Shown here: positions 16,249-25,369 of the stretch, one piece after another
How the letters are laid out: every line of letters begins with the position of its first letter
Position numbering within the stretch: the stretch's first letter is position 1
Assembly (NCBI GenBank): GCA_019359675.1
Contig: JAHHGX010000030.1
Span: forward strand, 1-43,761
Direction: 5' to 3'
DNA: 43,761 nt
DNA from: Calothrix sp. FI2-JRJ7
GTDB lineage: Bacteria > Cyanobacteriota > Cyanobacteriia > Cyanobacteriales > Nostocaceae
Program-made: the position numbers and the translations under genes
The notes under the pieces: model-generated
Told to the model about the DNA's origin: nothing
Seen by the model: the letters and a program-made list of their open reading frames with translations, nothing else
Databases searched by the model: none

Positions 16249-19200
16249 ATGATTCAGTCGCGTGAGCAAACTTTATTTCGGCGTAGGCTAACGAGTGCGA
16301 TTACCTTACCAATCGTCTTGTTGCTGCTTCTTAGTGGTGTTTCCATTTGGCAAATTACCCGATTGTTGTCTGCACTGCGTTGGGTAGACCACACCGACCA
16401 GGTGATTTCTCACGCCAACTATACCCAAAAGCTGCTGTTGGATAGGGAAACGGGGCTGCGGGGGTATTTGCTAACCGGAAAACAGAATTTTCTAGCGCCC
16501 TACGAGCAAGCGAATGCGGTGATTGATGTCAAGGTGGAAGACCTTAAGCGTCTCGTTGCTGATAACCCAGATCAAGTTCGACAAGTTACTACACTTATCG
16601 CTCAATCTAACCAATGGGAACAACTTGCTCCCGCTAGTATTACTCGTCGGCAGCGCGGGGAAAGAGAACCATTAAGCGAGCTGGAACTAAGGAAGCAGCT
16701 TATGGATACTATGCGCCAACAGGTTGACAGCTTCATTGCAACCGAAGAGCAATTGCGTTCTGAGCGCAGTCAAACAGCCCAACAAACTACCACTACTGTC
16801 ATCTTGACGAGCTTGCTTTTAGCATTGAGTGTGGGCGCCGTGCTTGCGTATTTCCTTCGCCGTCAAATTCTTCAGGTTTCTCAAATTTATGAAGGTGCCC
16901 TATGCACCGCGCAAGTGAAAACCCAAGAGGCACAGCGAGCAGCGGTAGCCTTACAGCAATATAAAGACATCTTTGAGTTTGCCGAATACGGATTAGTTGT
17001 CGGCACAGCAGATAATCAAACTCTAGCTCTAATTAATCCAGCGTTTGCTCAAATGCACGGGTACACCGTCGAAGAACTGTTGGGAACCCCGATACTGAAT
17101 CTATTTCCATCTCAGTGTCATGCCGAAGCAATTGAATTTATTACGCGCGTCAATGAGCGAGGCTATAATACTTGTGAGTCTTGGCATTGCCGTAAAGATG
17201 GTACGGTGTTTCCTGTTTTTCTAAGTGGAACAGCGGTTCGAGATGTAAAAGGCAACCTCCTGTACCGAATTGTTAGCGTCTATGACATCACCCAGAACAA
17301 GCAAGCACAAATTGCCTTGCAGCGAAGTGCCCAGCGATTAGCAACACTACATAAGATCGACCAAGCGATTTTGGCGAGTGAGAAGGACGAAACGCTTATC
17401 GATAATGCGCTCGCGCGACTGCGGCAAATCGTTCCTCACCAACAGGCATTTGTGGCAGTATTTGACCTGGAGACGTCAATGGCGCAGGTTCTAGCTGGAA
17501 GCAGCCAAACTGGAAAATTGTCTCATTCGACGGGCACTCAATTAACCGTTGCGGATTTTGCCCCTCTTCAGAGTTTATTACACGGTATTCGCTACGTAGA
17601 AAACTTTGCCACCGAAGAAGCCTGTCCACCTGTACTGTTGCAGTTGCGCTCTCACGGCTTTTCCAGTTGCGTCTGTGTGCCCTTGCTGGTAGAAAACACG
17701 CTAGTTGGAGAACTCAACCTGGCATCAACTGAACCGTCTGCGTTTAATGAAGAGAGCATTGAGGTTGCCCATGAAGTCGCACAACAGTTGGCGGTGGCAC
17801 TGCGACAGTCTCGGTTGCGGCGACAACTTCAAGCCACGAATAAAGAGTTACAACATGAACTAACCCAACGCCAGCAAGCAGAAATAGAATTGCGAGAGCA
17901 AGAGCAACTGTTTCGCTCGACGTTTAACCAAGCTGCTGTTGGCATTGCTCATGTGAGCTTAACCGGACAATGGCTACGGGTTAACCAAAAGCTGTGCGAA
18001 ATTGTTGGTTACACCCGTGAGGAATTGTTGCAGCGAACGTTCCAAGATATTACTTACGCTGAAGATTTGGACATTGACCTCTTCTACGTTCGCCAAATGC
18101 TGGCATATGAAATTCAAACCTATTCGATGGAGAAACGTTATATTCGCAAAGACAACTCTCTCGTTTGGATCAACTTAACGGTATCTCTAGTGCGAGAAGC
18201 TACTGGACAGCCCAAATACTTTATTTCTGTGGTTGAGGATATTAGCCAACGCAAAGAAGCCGAAGAAGCGTTACGTCAAAGTGAGGTACGGTTTCGCTCT
18301 GCCCTTTTCAATGCGCCTCTACCCATCGTCCTGCATACTGAAAATGGAGAAGTGCTGCAAGTTAACCATGTCTGGACAGAACTTACGGGTTATAGCATCC
18401 AAGAAATTCCTACAATCGGCGACTGGTTGCAACGAGCTTACGGTGAGCGCTCCTACCAGGTACGAGATGATATTGCCCGTGTATTGCCTTTAAGGCGCCC
18501 GACCTCAATGGGAGAATATACCATTACAACGGCTCAGGGCACAACTCGGATTTGGGATATTTATGCCTCTCCATTAGGACAAGTTGCAGATAATAGCCTT
18601 ATGGTGGTGATGGCAATTGATGTTACCCAACGCAAGCAAGCCGAGCAAGAAATCTTGAACTTAAACCAGGAACTTCAACAACTTAATACCACTTTAGAAC
18701 AAAGGGTGGCTCTTCGCACAGCCCAATTACAGGAAACCAACACTGAGCTAGAAGCATTTACCTATTCAGTATCTCATGATTTGCGGGCGCCGTTACGGAC
18801 AATACAAGGCTTTAGTCAAGCGCTTTTGGAAGATTGCGGGGGTCAATTAGAGGAGTTTTGCAGAAGCTACATTAATTCAATTATTGATGATGCGGCGCAA
18901 ATGAATAAGCTCATCAGTGATTTGCTTGCCTATAGCCGTTTAACTCGCACTCAAATTAATATACAGCCAATTGCATTAGATGAAGTAGTCAAAGAAGCTT
19001 TTAAGCAGTTAACTGCTGAAATTCAGGAAAATGTTGCTCAAATTCGTGTGGTGACTCCACTTCCCCAAGTAATGGCTCATCGTTCAACTTTAGTCCAGGT
19101 CGTTGTTAATCTAATCAGCAACGCAATTAAGTTTGTTGAGCCAAACATCCAGCCTTCTATAGATATTTTTGCTTCAACCGAGCGTCAAGATAATCAAGAT

Positions 19201-19431
19201 TGGGTAAAATTATGGATTACTGACAACGGAATAGGCATTGCACCAGAGCATCAAGAGCGGATTTTTCGTATTTTGGAACGCCTACATGGTGCCGAAAGCT
19301 ACCCTGGTACAGGCATTGGTTTAGCAATTGTTCGTAAAGGGTTAGATCGGATGGGTGGGCTGGTTGGCATGGAATCACAATTGGGACATGGTAGCCGTTT
19401 TTGGATTGCGCTGCCAAGTGCTGTTGTCTAA
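16249..19431 (+). CDS. Membrane sensor histidine kinase: CHASE3-PAS-GAF-PAS-PAS-HisKA-HATPase
   Basis: A 1060-residue receptor kinase. Two membrane segments (about 17-37 and 183-203) flank a CHASE3 sensor domain with LLDRETGLRGYLLTGK. Then come a PAS domain (about 240-350, ending DITQNKQAQ), a GAF domain (about 370-525), two further PAS domains (about 550-675 and 680-800) and a coiled coil. HisKA has YSVSHDLRAPLRTIQGFS with His843. The HATPase domain has NLISNAIKF, DNGIGIAPEHQERIF and GTGIGLAIV. The C-terminal pattern resembles phytochrome-type kinases. It is GC-richer than its neighbours, with different codon use, suggesting separate acquisition. It ends with tandem TAA TAA; coding homology of another kinase continues in the same frame after them. 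Confidence 0.95.
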   Translation: MIQSREQTLFRRRLTSAITLPIVLLLLLSGVSIWQITRLLSALRWVDHTDQVISHANYTQKLLLDRETGLRGYLLTGKQNFLAPYEQANAVIDVKVEDLKRLVADNPDQVRQVTTLIAQSNQWEQLAPASITRRQRGEREPLSELELRKQLMDTMRQQVDSFIATEEQLRSERSQTAQQTTTTVILTSLLLALSVGAVLAYFLRRQILQVSQIYEGALCTAQVKTQEAQRAAVALQQYKDIFEFAEYGLVVGTADNQTLALINPAFAQMHGYTVEELLGTPILNLFPSQCHAEAIEFITRVNERGYNTCESWHCRKDGTVFPVFLSGTAVRDVKGNLLYRIVSVYDITQNKQAQIALQRSAQRLATLHKIDQAILASEKDETLIDNALARLRQIVPHQQAFVAVFDLETSMAQVLAGSSQTGKLSHSTGTQLTVADFAPLQSLLHGIRYVENFATEEACPPVLLQLRSHGFSSCVCVPLLVENTLVGELNLASTEPSAFNEESIEVAHEVAQQLAVALRQSRLRRQLQATNKELQHELTQRQQAEIELREQEQLFRSTFNQAAVGIAHVSLTGQWLRVNQKLCEIVGYTREELLQRTFQDITYAEDLDIDLFYVRQMLAYEIQTYSMEKRYIRKDNSLVWINLTVSLVREATGQPKYFISVVEDISQRKEAEEALRQSEVRFRSALFNAPLPIVLHTENGEVLQVNHVWTELTGYSIQEIPTIGDWLQRAYGERSYQVRDDIARVLPLRRPTSMGEYTITTAQGTTRIWDIYASPLGQVADNSLMVVMAIDVTQRKQAEQEILNLNQELQQLNTTLEQRVALRTAQLQETNTELEAFTYSVSHDLRAPLRTIQGFSQALLEDCGGQLEEFCRSYINSIIDDAAQMNKLISDLLAYSRLTRTQINIQPIALDEVVKEAFKQLTAEIQENVAQIRVVTPLPQVMAHRSTLVQVVVNLISNAIKFVEPNIQPSIDIFASTERQDNQDWVKLWITDNGIGIAPEHQERIFRILERLHGAESYPGTGIGLAIVRKGLDRMGGLVGMESQLGHGSRFWIALPSAVV

Positions 19432-19434
19432 TAA

Positions 19435-19704
19435 TATAGTATTAGCTTATTTTATGGCACGACTCGTTGGGTAAAAATCAGCAAAACTTTTACTAAAGCT
19501 AATGGCGCCACCATAATTGATGGCTTAATAGAAGATATTAATGAACGAAAGCAGGCAGAAGCACAAGTAGAAATTGAAAATCGGCGCTCTAAGTTCTTAG
19601 CAGAAGCCAGTCGTCTCTTAGCGACCTCGCTCAACTACCAGACAACCTTAGAAAATTTAGTTAATTTAGCAGTACCAACCCTTGCAGACATTTGTCTAGT
19701 TGAT
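19435..19704 (+). pseudogene. Start-less 5' part of the following kinase (PAS tail and GAF start)
   Basis: Directly after the TAA TAA of the upstream kinase, in the same frame, the translation reads FYGTTRWVKISKTFTKANG and then IIDGLIEDINERKQAEA, the end of a PAS/PAC domain. FLAEASRLLATSLNYQTTLE, the start of a GAF domain, follows. There is no ATG, GTG or TTG in this frame before 19705. The kinase downstream has therefore lost its 5' end. Confidence 0.8.
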
Positions 19705-21246
19705 GTGGTTGAACCAACATCGCTTGTATTTAGTGAACCAATTGTGGCAGCATCAGAACCAGCGCAAGCAGCCTTGCTCAAAGAAATCAGACGACGTTAC
19801 CCACCACTTGCCGATGCAAATTATGGTTCTGCCAAGGTATTACGCACAGGACAATCCGAGTTAAGAAGTGATATTTCTAACTCAGTCTTTGAAGAAATTG
19901 CCCAAGATGCAGATCATCTGAATCTGCTCCAACTGCTTAGGGTAAAAGCGTGGATGATTGTACCAATGATGATATCTGACCGAAAATTTGGTACGATAGC
20001 TTTCGTTATTACTAAGGCAATCCGCCGTTACGATGACGCTGATTTGGAAATGGCTGAAGAATTAGCAATTAGGACTGCGGTAGCGTTGGATAATGCGCGG
20101 TTATACCAGGAAGCTCAAGAAGCGAACCGGGTTAAAGATGAGTTTTTAGCAATCGTTTCCCATGAACTGCGAAATCCCCTCAACTCAATGCTGGGATGGT
20201 CTCAAATCCTACGAAAGCGGCAATTTGAAGACCCAACTTTAAGTCGAGCTATTGAAATTATTGAGCGCAATGCTCAACTTCAGAACAAGTTGATTGAAGA
20301 CCTTTTAGACGTTTCTCGCATTATTCAAAATCGACTGCGAATTTCACGGGTGCCAGTTTATTTAATACCTGTGATTGATGCAGTGATTGAGTCTTTACAG
20401 CCCAACGCTACGGCTAAAGCAATTGAAATTTTATCCAACCTTGACCCTAATACTAGGCAAGTACTAGGTGATGGTGATCGATTAGAACAAATTGTATGGA
20501 ATTTACTATCAAATGCCATCAAATTCACTCCCTCTGGTGGGCGAGTTGAAGTTTGTTTAAAGCAAGTGGGAACTCTTGCTCAAATCACTGTCACCGATAC
20601 CGGGCAGGGAATTAATGCAGAATTTCTACCGTTTATCTTTGAGCGCTTTCGCCAAGCAGATGCCTCTAAAACAAGGGCGCAGAGTGGGTTAGGGCTAGGC
20701 TTGGCAATCGTTCGCCAACTCGTCGAACTACATGAGGGTAGCGTTTACGCCACTAGTGCTGGCGTTGGAAAAGGCTCTACTTTTACTGTACAAATACCCA
20801 CTCAAAAATCTTCAACAGGCGCCTTTGAAGAAAAGGCAACATCTCAAGAATTTTCGACATTAATTGGGCTACGAATCTTGGTGGTCGATGATGACCTGGA
20901 TAACAGAGAGTTTATTGCTTTTGTTTTGGAGGAACAGCAAGCGCAGGTGACAATGGCAGCATCTGCTGCTGAAGCTTTTGATATTCTTTCCCAATCAGAG
21001 ATTGATATTTTTATTAGTGATATTGGAATGCCAGACGAGGATGGTTACTCGCTCCTGCGTCGAATCCGGGCACTCCAAACAGTACTTAAGTACCGTATAC
21101 CCGCGATTGCCCTGACTGCCTTTGCCAAAGAGTCAGACGAGCAGGAAGGTTACTCGGCAGGGTTTCAAAGACATCTCTCAAAACCTGTTGACCCAGATAA
21201 GTTAATTAAAGTAGTTGCCAGCCTCGCTAGCATCTTGTCCGGTTGA
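19705..21246 (+). CDS. Hybrid histidine kinase GAF-HisKA-HATPase-REC, 5'-truncated
   Basis: The earliest available start is GTG at 19705, which falls inside the GAF domain and gives 513 residues. Domains: the rest of GAF (1-135), HisKA with FLAIVSHELRNPLNSMLGWS (His153), HATPase with NLLSNAIKFTPSGG, DTGQGI and GLGLGLAIV (about 245-370), then a receiver domain (about 390-510) with VVDDD, phosphoacceptor Asp439 in ISDIGMPDEDGY and KP near 495. Hybrid kinases pass phosphate from His to the receiver Asp. The kinase core looks intact, but the sensor part is broken (see 19435-19704). It may be expressed from the upstream transcript or be dying. Confidence 0.8.
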   Translation: MVEPTSLVFSEPIVAASEPAQAALLKEIRRRYPPLADANYGSAKVLRTGQSELRSDISNSVFEEIAQDADHLNLLQLLRVKAWMIVPMMISDRKFGTIAFVITKAIRRYDDADLEMAEELAIRTAVALDNARLYQEAQEANRVKDEFLAIVSHELRNPLNSMLGWSQILRKRQFEDPTLSRAIEIIERNAQLQNKLIEDLLDVSRIIQNRLRISRVPVYLIPVIDAVIESLQPNATAKAIEILSNLDPNTRQVLGDGDRLEQIVWNLLSNAIKFTPSGGRVEVCLKQVGTLAQITVTDTGQGINAEFLPFIFERFRQADASKTRAQSGLGLGLAIVRQLVELHEGSVYATSAGVGKGSTFTVQIPTQKSSTGAFEEKATSQEFSTLIGLRILVVDDDLDNREFIAFVLEEQQAQVTMAASAAEAFDILSQSEIDIFISDIGMPDEDGYSLLRRIRALQTVLKYRIPAIALTAFAKESDEQEGYSAGFQRHLSKPVDPDKLIKVVASLASILSG

Positions 21247-21256
21247 TTACCTATAA

Positions 21257-21286
21257 TGTAGAGACATTACATATAACGTCTCTACA
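21257..21286 (+). terminator. TGTAGAGAC hairpin after the hybrid kinase
   Basis: TGTAGAGAC (from 21257) and GTCTCTACA (to 21286) form a hairpin 10 bp after the stop. It belongs to the same dispersed GTAGAGAC family as 5149-5235, 7378-7410, 26551-26576 and 32560-32586. Confidence 0.5.
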
Positions 21287-21327
21287 AGGTTTTTATTACG
21301 GTTACGCTACCTGATATAATATCAAAT

Positions 21328-21369
21328 ATTTAATGTTTTATTATTTTTATTTAATGTTTTATTATTTTT
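21328..21369. repeat. 21-bp perfect tandem duplication
   Basis: ATTTAATGTTTTATTATTTT plus one T occurs twice head to tail. It is non-coding and lies between the hybrid kinase and the endolysin-like gene. Confidence 0.85.
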
Positions 21370-21410
21370 CTTCATAATGCGGATTGGTTCAGTATTTTTT
21401 TCTTTCTTAA

Positions 21411-22166
21411 TCATCCTGATTTTTTACTTTTATCTTGACTGTAATCTCTTTGTACTTCAACTTTAAGTGCGGAATGTGGGTTTTTAGTATTCTTTAATTC
21501 ATCTTGCAACATTCTTTGATAAATACCAGGTAAAGAGCGACTTATGGAGTTATTTTCAATACCATATCCTAAACTAGTCCAAGTCGGAGATAGTCGTTTT
21601 AATACTTCGTTAATTTTACCTTGACGTAATAATTGGGGAATGTTGGCGCCCCATACATTTGAATCACTTAACCAGCGATGAACTACCATATCTTGGTACT
21701 CTGCCTCAAAGCTATAATTCGTCCAAAACATTAAATTTGATGGATTCGGATGATAGCGAGGAGCAATTCTATACCAAGTTGTATTAATAATTTGGTAGCG
21801 ACCAGCAGCAGTAGAACAGTTACCTTTATTAGGGCCATTTAGTATTGTGACGCAAATTTGAGGATGACGACTTAGGTCATTAACATTTTTACCACCATAT
21901 AAAACAGAATAGGGACGCGGTGTATTAGACTCGCTAGCAGAAATCGTTCGCATCAACGCACGGATATATGGGTCTCCCCCCTTCATCACCAAAGGAGGCT
22001 GTTGTTGGTTAAAAGTAGGGTCAGAAAACGATGAGCGCAAATCCCCGCGTATTAGCCATTGTACTAAGAACACGAAACCAAGCAGTGCAATAAGTGGGGC
22101 AATAAGTTTTTCAACCCCTTTAGCTTCAACGTTTTTCAGAAATTCCGCTCCTTGAACTAGCTTCAT
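21411..22166 (-). CDS. Membrane-anchored lambda endolysin-like muralytic enzyme (GH104 type)
   Basis: This 251-residue protein has one N-terminal membrane segment (about 20-38, LIAPLIALLGFVFLVQWLI). An outer domain follows, similar to phage lambda R transglycosylase: ALMRTISASESNT with candidate catalytic Glu79, YSVLYGGK, HPQICVTILN and STAAGRYQIINTTW (118-131). It probably cleaves peptidoglycan glycan strands on the outer side of the membrane. No holin, spanin or phage structural gene is adjacent, so it looks domesticated and may serve wall turnover. A charged tail follows the domain. The upstream Uma2 gene ends 52 bp before its start and may be cotranscribed. Confidence 0.8.
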   Translation of the reverse strand: MKLVQGAEFLKNVEAKGVEKLIAPLIALLGFVFLVQWLIRGDLRSSFSDPTFNQQQPPLVMKGGDPYIRALMRTISASESNTPRPYSVLYGGKNVNDLSRHPQICVTILNGPNKGNCSTAAGRYQIINTTWYRIAPRYHPNPSNLMFWTNYSFEAEYQDMVVHRWLSDSNVWGANIPQLLRQGKINEVLKRLSPTWTSLGYGIENNSISRSLPGIYQRMLQDELKNTKNPHSALKVEVQRDYSQDKSKKSG

Positions 22167-22217
22167 TTAAATATCTAGCACAAATATCCGTAAACGATGG
22201 GCGCCTCAAACATCAAC

Positions 22218-22853
22218 CTACTTGCTTATATAGCTAGCTGCCCATTCACGGAAAGCCTTTTTAGCAGCTAATTGCCCAATAGTTCGACTTTGAGTAATAA
22301 AGCGAGGAATTTCTTCTACTGGTACTGGTTCAAATGTTGGACTAATTTGAACTTCTTCGTATTTTTGACCTTTAAGGACGTAAACCCCTAGCTCGGCACC
22401 GTTGAATCGCCAAAATTCAGGGATTCTCATTTTCGCATACAAGGACAATTTATCTACCCTTGACCTTGAGTATTCAACCTCAAGTACTAAATCTGGTGGA
22501 GGGTCTTCATCAAGACTAATATTTTCTCTGCCCCTGACCGCTTGTTCGTTTTGAATATAGTAGCTGCTGTCTGGCTCCCCTCCCTTCTCTAGGTCATCGC
22601 GCGTTAATGTGGTTGAACCAGTACTTTTAACCTCAAATCCAAACTCTTCGCATAAGGACAGTACAAAACTTTCAATTATACGGTTCGAGTTTTCATGAGG
22701 CGCCCTTGGCGTCATAATTTCTAGCAACCCATCAGAATAAGCAATTCGACTAACGCGCGATTGTCCCATTTCCGCTAGCATAGCCTTAAACGTTTGCCAG
22801 CTAATGTTTTCTAGCACAGTTCTAGTTTCCGCGCTCTCTGTTGTTACAACCAT
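22218..22853 (-). CDS. Uma2 family (DUF820) putative endonuclease
   Basis: This 211-residue Uma2 protein has the restriction-like PD-(D/E)xK fold. It contains YSDGLLEIMTPRAPHE, then EPDSSYYI, PPDLVLEVEYSRSR and KLSLYAKMRIPEFW, giving the usual D ... E-x-E ... K arrangement. Uma2 genes are present in very many copies in filamentous cyanobacteria; their role is unsettled. ATG at 22851-22853. A second, divergent member lies at 41262-41855. Confidence 0.93.
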   Translation of the reverse strand: MVVTTESAETRTVLENISWQTFKAMLAEMGQSRVSRIAYSDGLLEIMTPRAPHENSNRIIESFVLSLCEEFGFEVKSTGSTTLTRDDLEKGGEPDSSYYIQNEQAVRGRENISLDEDPPPDLVLEVEYSRSRVDKLSLYAKMRIPEFWRFNGAELGVYVLKGQKYEEVQISPTFEPVPVEEIPRFITQSRTIGQLAAKKAFREWAASYISK

Positions 22854-22906
22854 CGTTTTTATAAATTCATTTAGTTATAACTTAACTTAACCGCGACAAA
22901 ACAAAC

Positions 22907-23060
22907 TCAGGACTTACGCAAAGTCCAGAATGTCATACTGAGCGAAACGGAGTGTAGCGAAGTATCTCGGAGATTCTACCCTACGGGAAAAGCTCCGCTT
23001 TACGTTTCGCTAGCGCTACACTCAGAATGACAGTTTTTCGTTAAAATGCGTAAGTCCTGA
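22907..23060. mobile_element. 154-bp miniature element with TCAGGACTTACGCA ends
   Basis: TCAGGACTTACGCA (22907-22920) is inverted at 23047-23060. The interior has a second inverted pair: TGTCATACTGAGCGAAACGG against its imperfect reverse complement ending in ACACTCAGAATGACA. It also has a taccctacgggaaaagct block shared with 7488. There is no open frame. The ends match those of the 116-bp element at 4654-4769. Confidence 0.7.
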
Positions 23061-23132
23061 AACTATCTCAGGTTGATGTGTCGCTGTGTTGTAATCGATG
23101 TGGAGTTTTGATGTAAAAATAGTAAGGTAGTA

Positions 23133-23154
23133 GGCGATGCCGTGTATGACATCG
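23133..23154 (-). terminator. Possible terminator of yebC
   Basis: GCGATG (23133-23138) and CATCGC (23149-23154) form a short stem 10 bp beyond the yebC stop on the minus strand. T-rich sequence lies further downstream. Weak. Confidence 0.35.
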
Positions 23155-23163
23155 CTAACACAA

Positions 23164-23919
23164 TTAAGCTATTGCCGCCATTAATTGTTCAGGCATTTCA
23201 AAATTAGCTGTGACGTTTTGGACATCATCTAATGCTTCGAGGGTGTCGATTAACTTGAGGAGTGTGCGCGCTTGATGGTCGTCAGTAACTTCGACGCTGT
23301 TATCTGGTATCCAGCGCAGTTCAACATCGGCAACTTTAAAGCCTTGATTTTTGAGGGTTTGGCTAAGCGTTTCTAAGTCAGGGACTTCGGTAAATACTTC
23401 GGCTGTTTCTTCGTCGGTCATTTCATAATATTCGGCACCACCTTCAATAGATGCTTCGAGTAATTTATCTTCATTTTTAACAGGTTCTACGATACATACG
23501 CCCTTTTGGGCAAACATCCAACTGACACAACCAGTTTCACCAAGGTTTCCGCCATTTTTGCTAAACGATACTCGCAATTCAGCAGCAGTACGATTACGGT
23601 TATCGGTCAGCGCTTCAATTAAAATAGCTACACCACCTGGGCCATAACCTTCGTAACGAATCTCTTCTAGTTGGGTATTGTCACCAGCAAAATTCCCGGC
23701 GCCTTTAGCAATGGCACGCTCAATATTATCATTGGGAATACCAGCAGCCTTAGCTTTTTCAATAGCCGTCCGCAGTTGAAAATTTCCTGTTGGGTCTGGA
23801 ATGCCACTGCGTGCCGCCAAAATAATCGCTCGTGACATTTGCGTAAAGGTTTTACCTCTTTTCGCATCAACCACTGCTTTTTGGCGTTTAATATTTGCCC
23901 ATTTACTGTGTCCTGCCAT
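23164..23919 (-). CDS. yebC: YebC/PmpR family protein
   Basis: This 251-residue protein opens MAGHSKWANIKRQKAVVDAK, the hallmark YebC start. The three-domain family pattern follows: SGIPDPTGNFQLRTAIEKAK, IEALTDNRNRTAAELR and SKNGGNLGETGCVSWMF. YebC-type proteins were long called transcription regulators; more recent work links members to relieving ribosome stalling on proline runs. Length is normal (about 250). It is divergent from the lipoprotein gene, with 46 bp between starts, so the promoters must overlap. Confidence 0.97.
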   Translation of the reverse strand: MAGHSKWANIKRQKAVVDAKRGKTFTQMSRAIILAARSGIPDPTGNFQLRTAIEKAKAAGIPNDNIERAIAKGAGNFAGDNTQLEEIRYEGYGPGGVAILIEALTDNRNRTAAELRVSFSKNGGNLGETGCVSWMFAQKGVCIVEPVKNEDKLLEASIEGGAEYYEMTDEETAEVFTEVPDLETLSQTLKNQGFKVADVELRWIPDNSVEVTDDHQARTLLKLIDTLEALDDVQNVTANFEMPEQLMAAIA

Positions 23920-23965
23920 AATCGTTCGTAAGTCAACTCATCTATATATATTAAGTATTTGTCTT

Positions 23966-25285
23966 ATGCCGTTTTTTTTCAACGCTCGCAGTTATAGAAG
24001 CACCTTTAGTGGGTTACTAGTAGTACTCCTGTGTACCATATTCTTAATAACAGGGTGTCAGGCGCCTTCTAACACTTCTAACAATAATGGAGTAATACGT
24101 TTAACATTGTGGCAAGGTGTCAACCCACCACCAAACCGTGATGTACTACAAAAGCTAGTCGATAAATTCAATCAAACTCATCCAGATATTCAAGTTGAAT
24201 CATTATATGCTGGGCAGCAAGACCAGCAAATGCCAAAAATATTAGCGGCAGTCGTTGGAAACGCACCCCCTGATTTATTATGGTACAATCCAACTATTGG
24301 TGGTCAGCTAGTCGAACTGAATGCGCTGATACCTTTAGATGAATATTTAAATAAGTCTCCTGTAAAAGCAGAAATAGACCCGGCACTGTTCGAGTCGATG
24401 GAATACAAACAGAAAATATGGTCTGTACCTTTTGCAACAAATAACGTCGGTGTTTTTTACCGTCCTAGTTTATTTAAAGCTGCCGGGGTAGAAGTACCCA
24501 AGACTTGGGAAGAATTTAGACAAGTAGCAAAAAAACTAACGCGCGATACCAATAACGACGGACAAATTGACCAACATGGTATGGTTCTACCCCTAGGCAA
24601 AGGAGAATTTACAGTATTTACCTGGTTGCCGTTTATGTGGAGCGGCGCAGGTGATTTAATAAATGGTGAAAGTCAAGTAGCTGGTGCCGTTGAGCTAGCA
24701 AATAATAAAGGAGCAGTATCAGCATTAGAGCTTTGGCGAAATTTAATTACAGATGGTTCAGCTGTGCTGTCAGGACCAGAACGCGGATATGAAACCGATG
24801 CTTTGGTAGCAGGTAAAGTAGCCATGCAACTAACAGGACCTTGGACACTAGGAGAATTTCAAGCTAAAGGTATAGATTTTGGTGTATTTCCCATACCAGT
24901 AGGTCAACGTCCAGCAACAAGTATTGGTGGTGAAAACTTATTTTTATTTAAAACGGCGCCAGAACGAGAAAAAGCAGCATTTAAATTCGCAGAATATGCA
25001 CTAAGCGAAGAATTTCAAACCGAACTAGCACTTGGAACAGGATACTTACCCATAAACATCAAATCTCGCCAAAACCCCAAATACCTAGAATTTGCCAAAA
25101 AACAACCCGCAGTCAAAATCTTTTTAGACCAAGCCAAATATGGACGCTCTCGTCCAATATTCCCAGGTTACAACCGAGTCTCAGAAAACATAGGTCGAGC
25201 AGTAGAATCAGTCCTACTAGGCAAAACCTCCCCCACAGAAGCACTAAAACAATCACAACAACGCCTAGACCTAATTTTCAACTAA
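23966..25285 (+). CDS. Sugar ABC transporter substrate-binding lipoprotein
   Basis: A 439-residue family 1 solute-binding protein. The N-terminus MPFFFNARSYRST is followed by a hydrophobic stretch and lipobox ITGC with Cys31, so it should be a lipoprotein. The mature part has LTLWQGVNPPPNRD, LVDKFNQTHPDIQVES, PPDLLWYNP, WSVPFATNNVGVFYRPSLF and GKVAMQLTGPWTLGEF, all typical of maltose/sn-glycerol-3-phosphate-type binders. No permease or ATPase gene is adjacent; in cyanobacteria these are often elsewhere. The open frame extends further upstream across the yebC start, but the lipoprotein signal fixes the ATG at 23966. Confidence 0.92.
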   Translation: MPFFFNARSYRSTFSGLLVVLLCTIFLITGCQAPSNTSNNNGVIRLTLWQGVNPPPNRDVLQKLVDKFNQTHPDIQVESLYAGQQDQQMPKILAAVVGNAPPDLLWYNPTIGGQLVELNALIPLDEYLNKSPVKAEIDPALFESMEYKQKIWSVPFATNNVGVFYRPSLFKAAGVEVPKTWEEFRQVAKKLTRDTNNDGQIDQHGMVLPLGKGEFTVFTWLPFMWSGAGDLINGESQVAGAVELANNKGAVSALELWRNLITDGSAVLSGPERGYETDALVAGKVAMQLTGPWTLGEFQAKGIDFGVFPIPVGQRPATSIGGENLFLFKTAPEREKAAFKFAEYALSEEFQTELALGTGYLPINIKSRQNPKYLEFAKKQPAVKIFLDQAKYGRSRPIFPGYNRVSENIGRAVESVLLGKTSPTEALKQSQQRLDLIFN

Positions 25286-25351
25286 AGAAACCGGGTTTCC
25301 CCAGCACTAAGTATAATAACCTTCAGCATTATTAAAGGAAACCCGGTTTCT
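25286..25351 (+). terminator. Hairpin after the lipoprotein gene
   Basis: AGAAACCGGGTTTCC (25286-25300) pairs with GGAAACCCGGTTTCT (25337-25351) directly after the stop codon. It is another member of the AGAAACC-GGTTTCT palindrome family. Confidence 0.6.
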
Positions 25352-25369
25352 CCTATTTTATCTAGTATC

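Noticed and set aside
21411-22166. Prophage lysis gene
   Set aside because: The endolysin-like domain is membrane-anchored and no phage structural, holin or integrase gene is nearby.
23801-23965. Longer N-terminus for the substrate-binding protein
   Set aside because: It runs antisense through the yebC start, and the lipoprotein signal begins cleanly at 23966.
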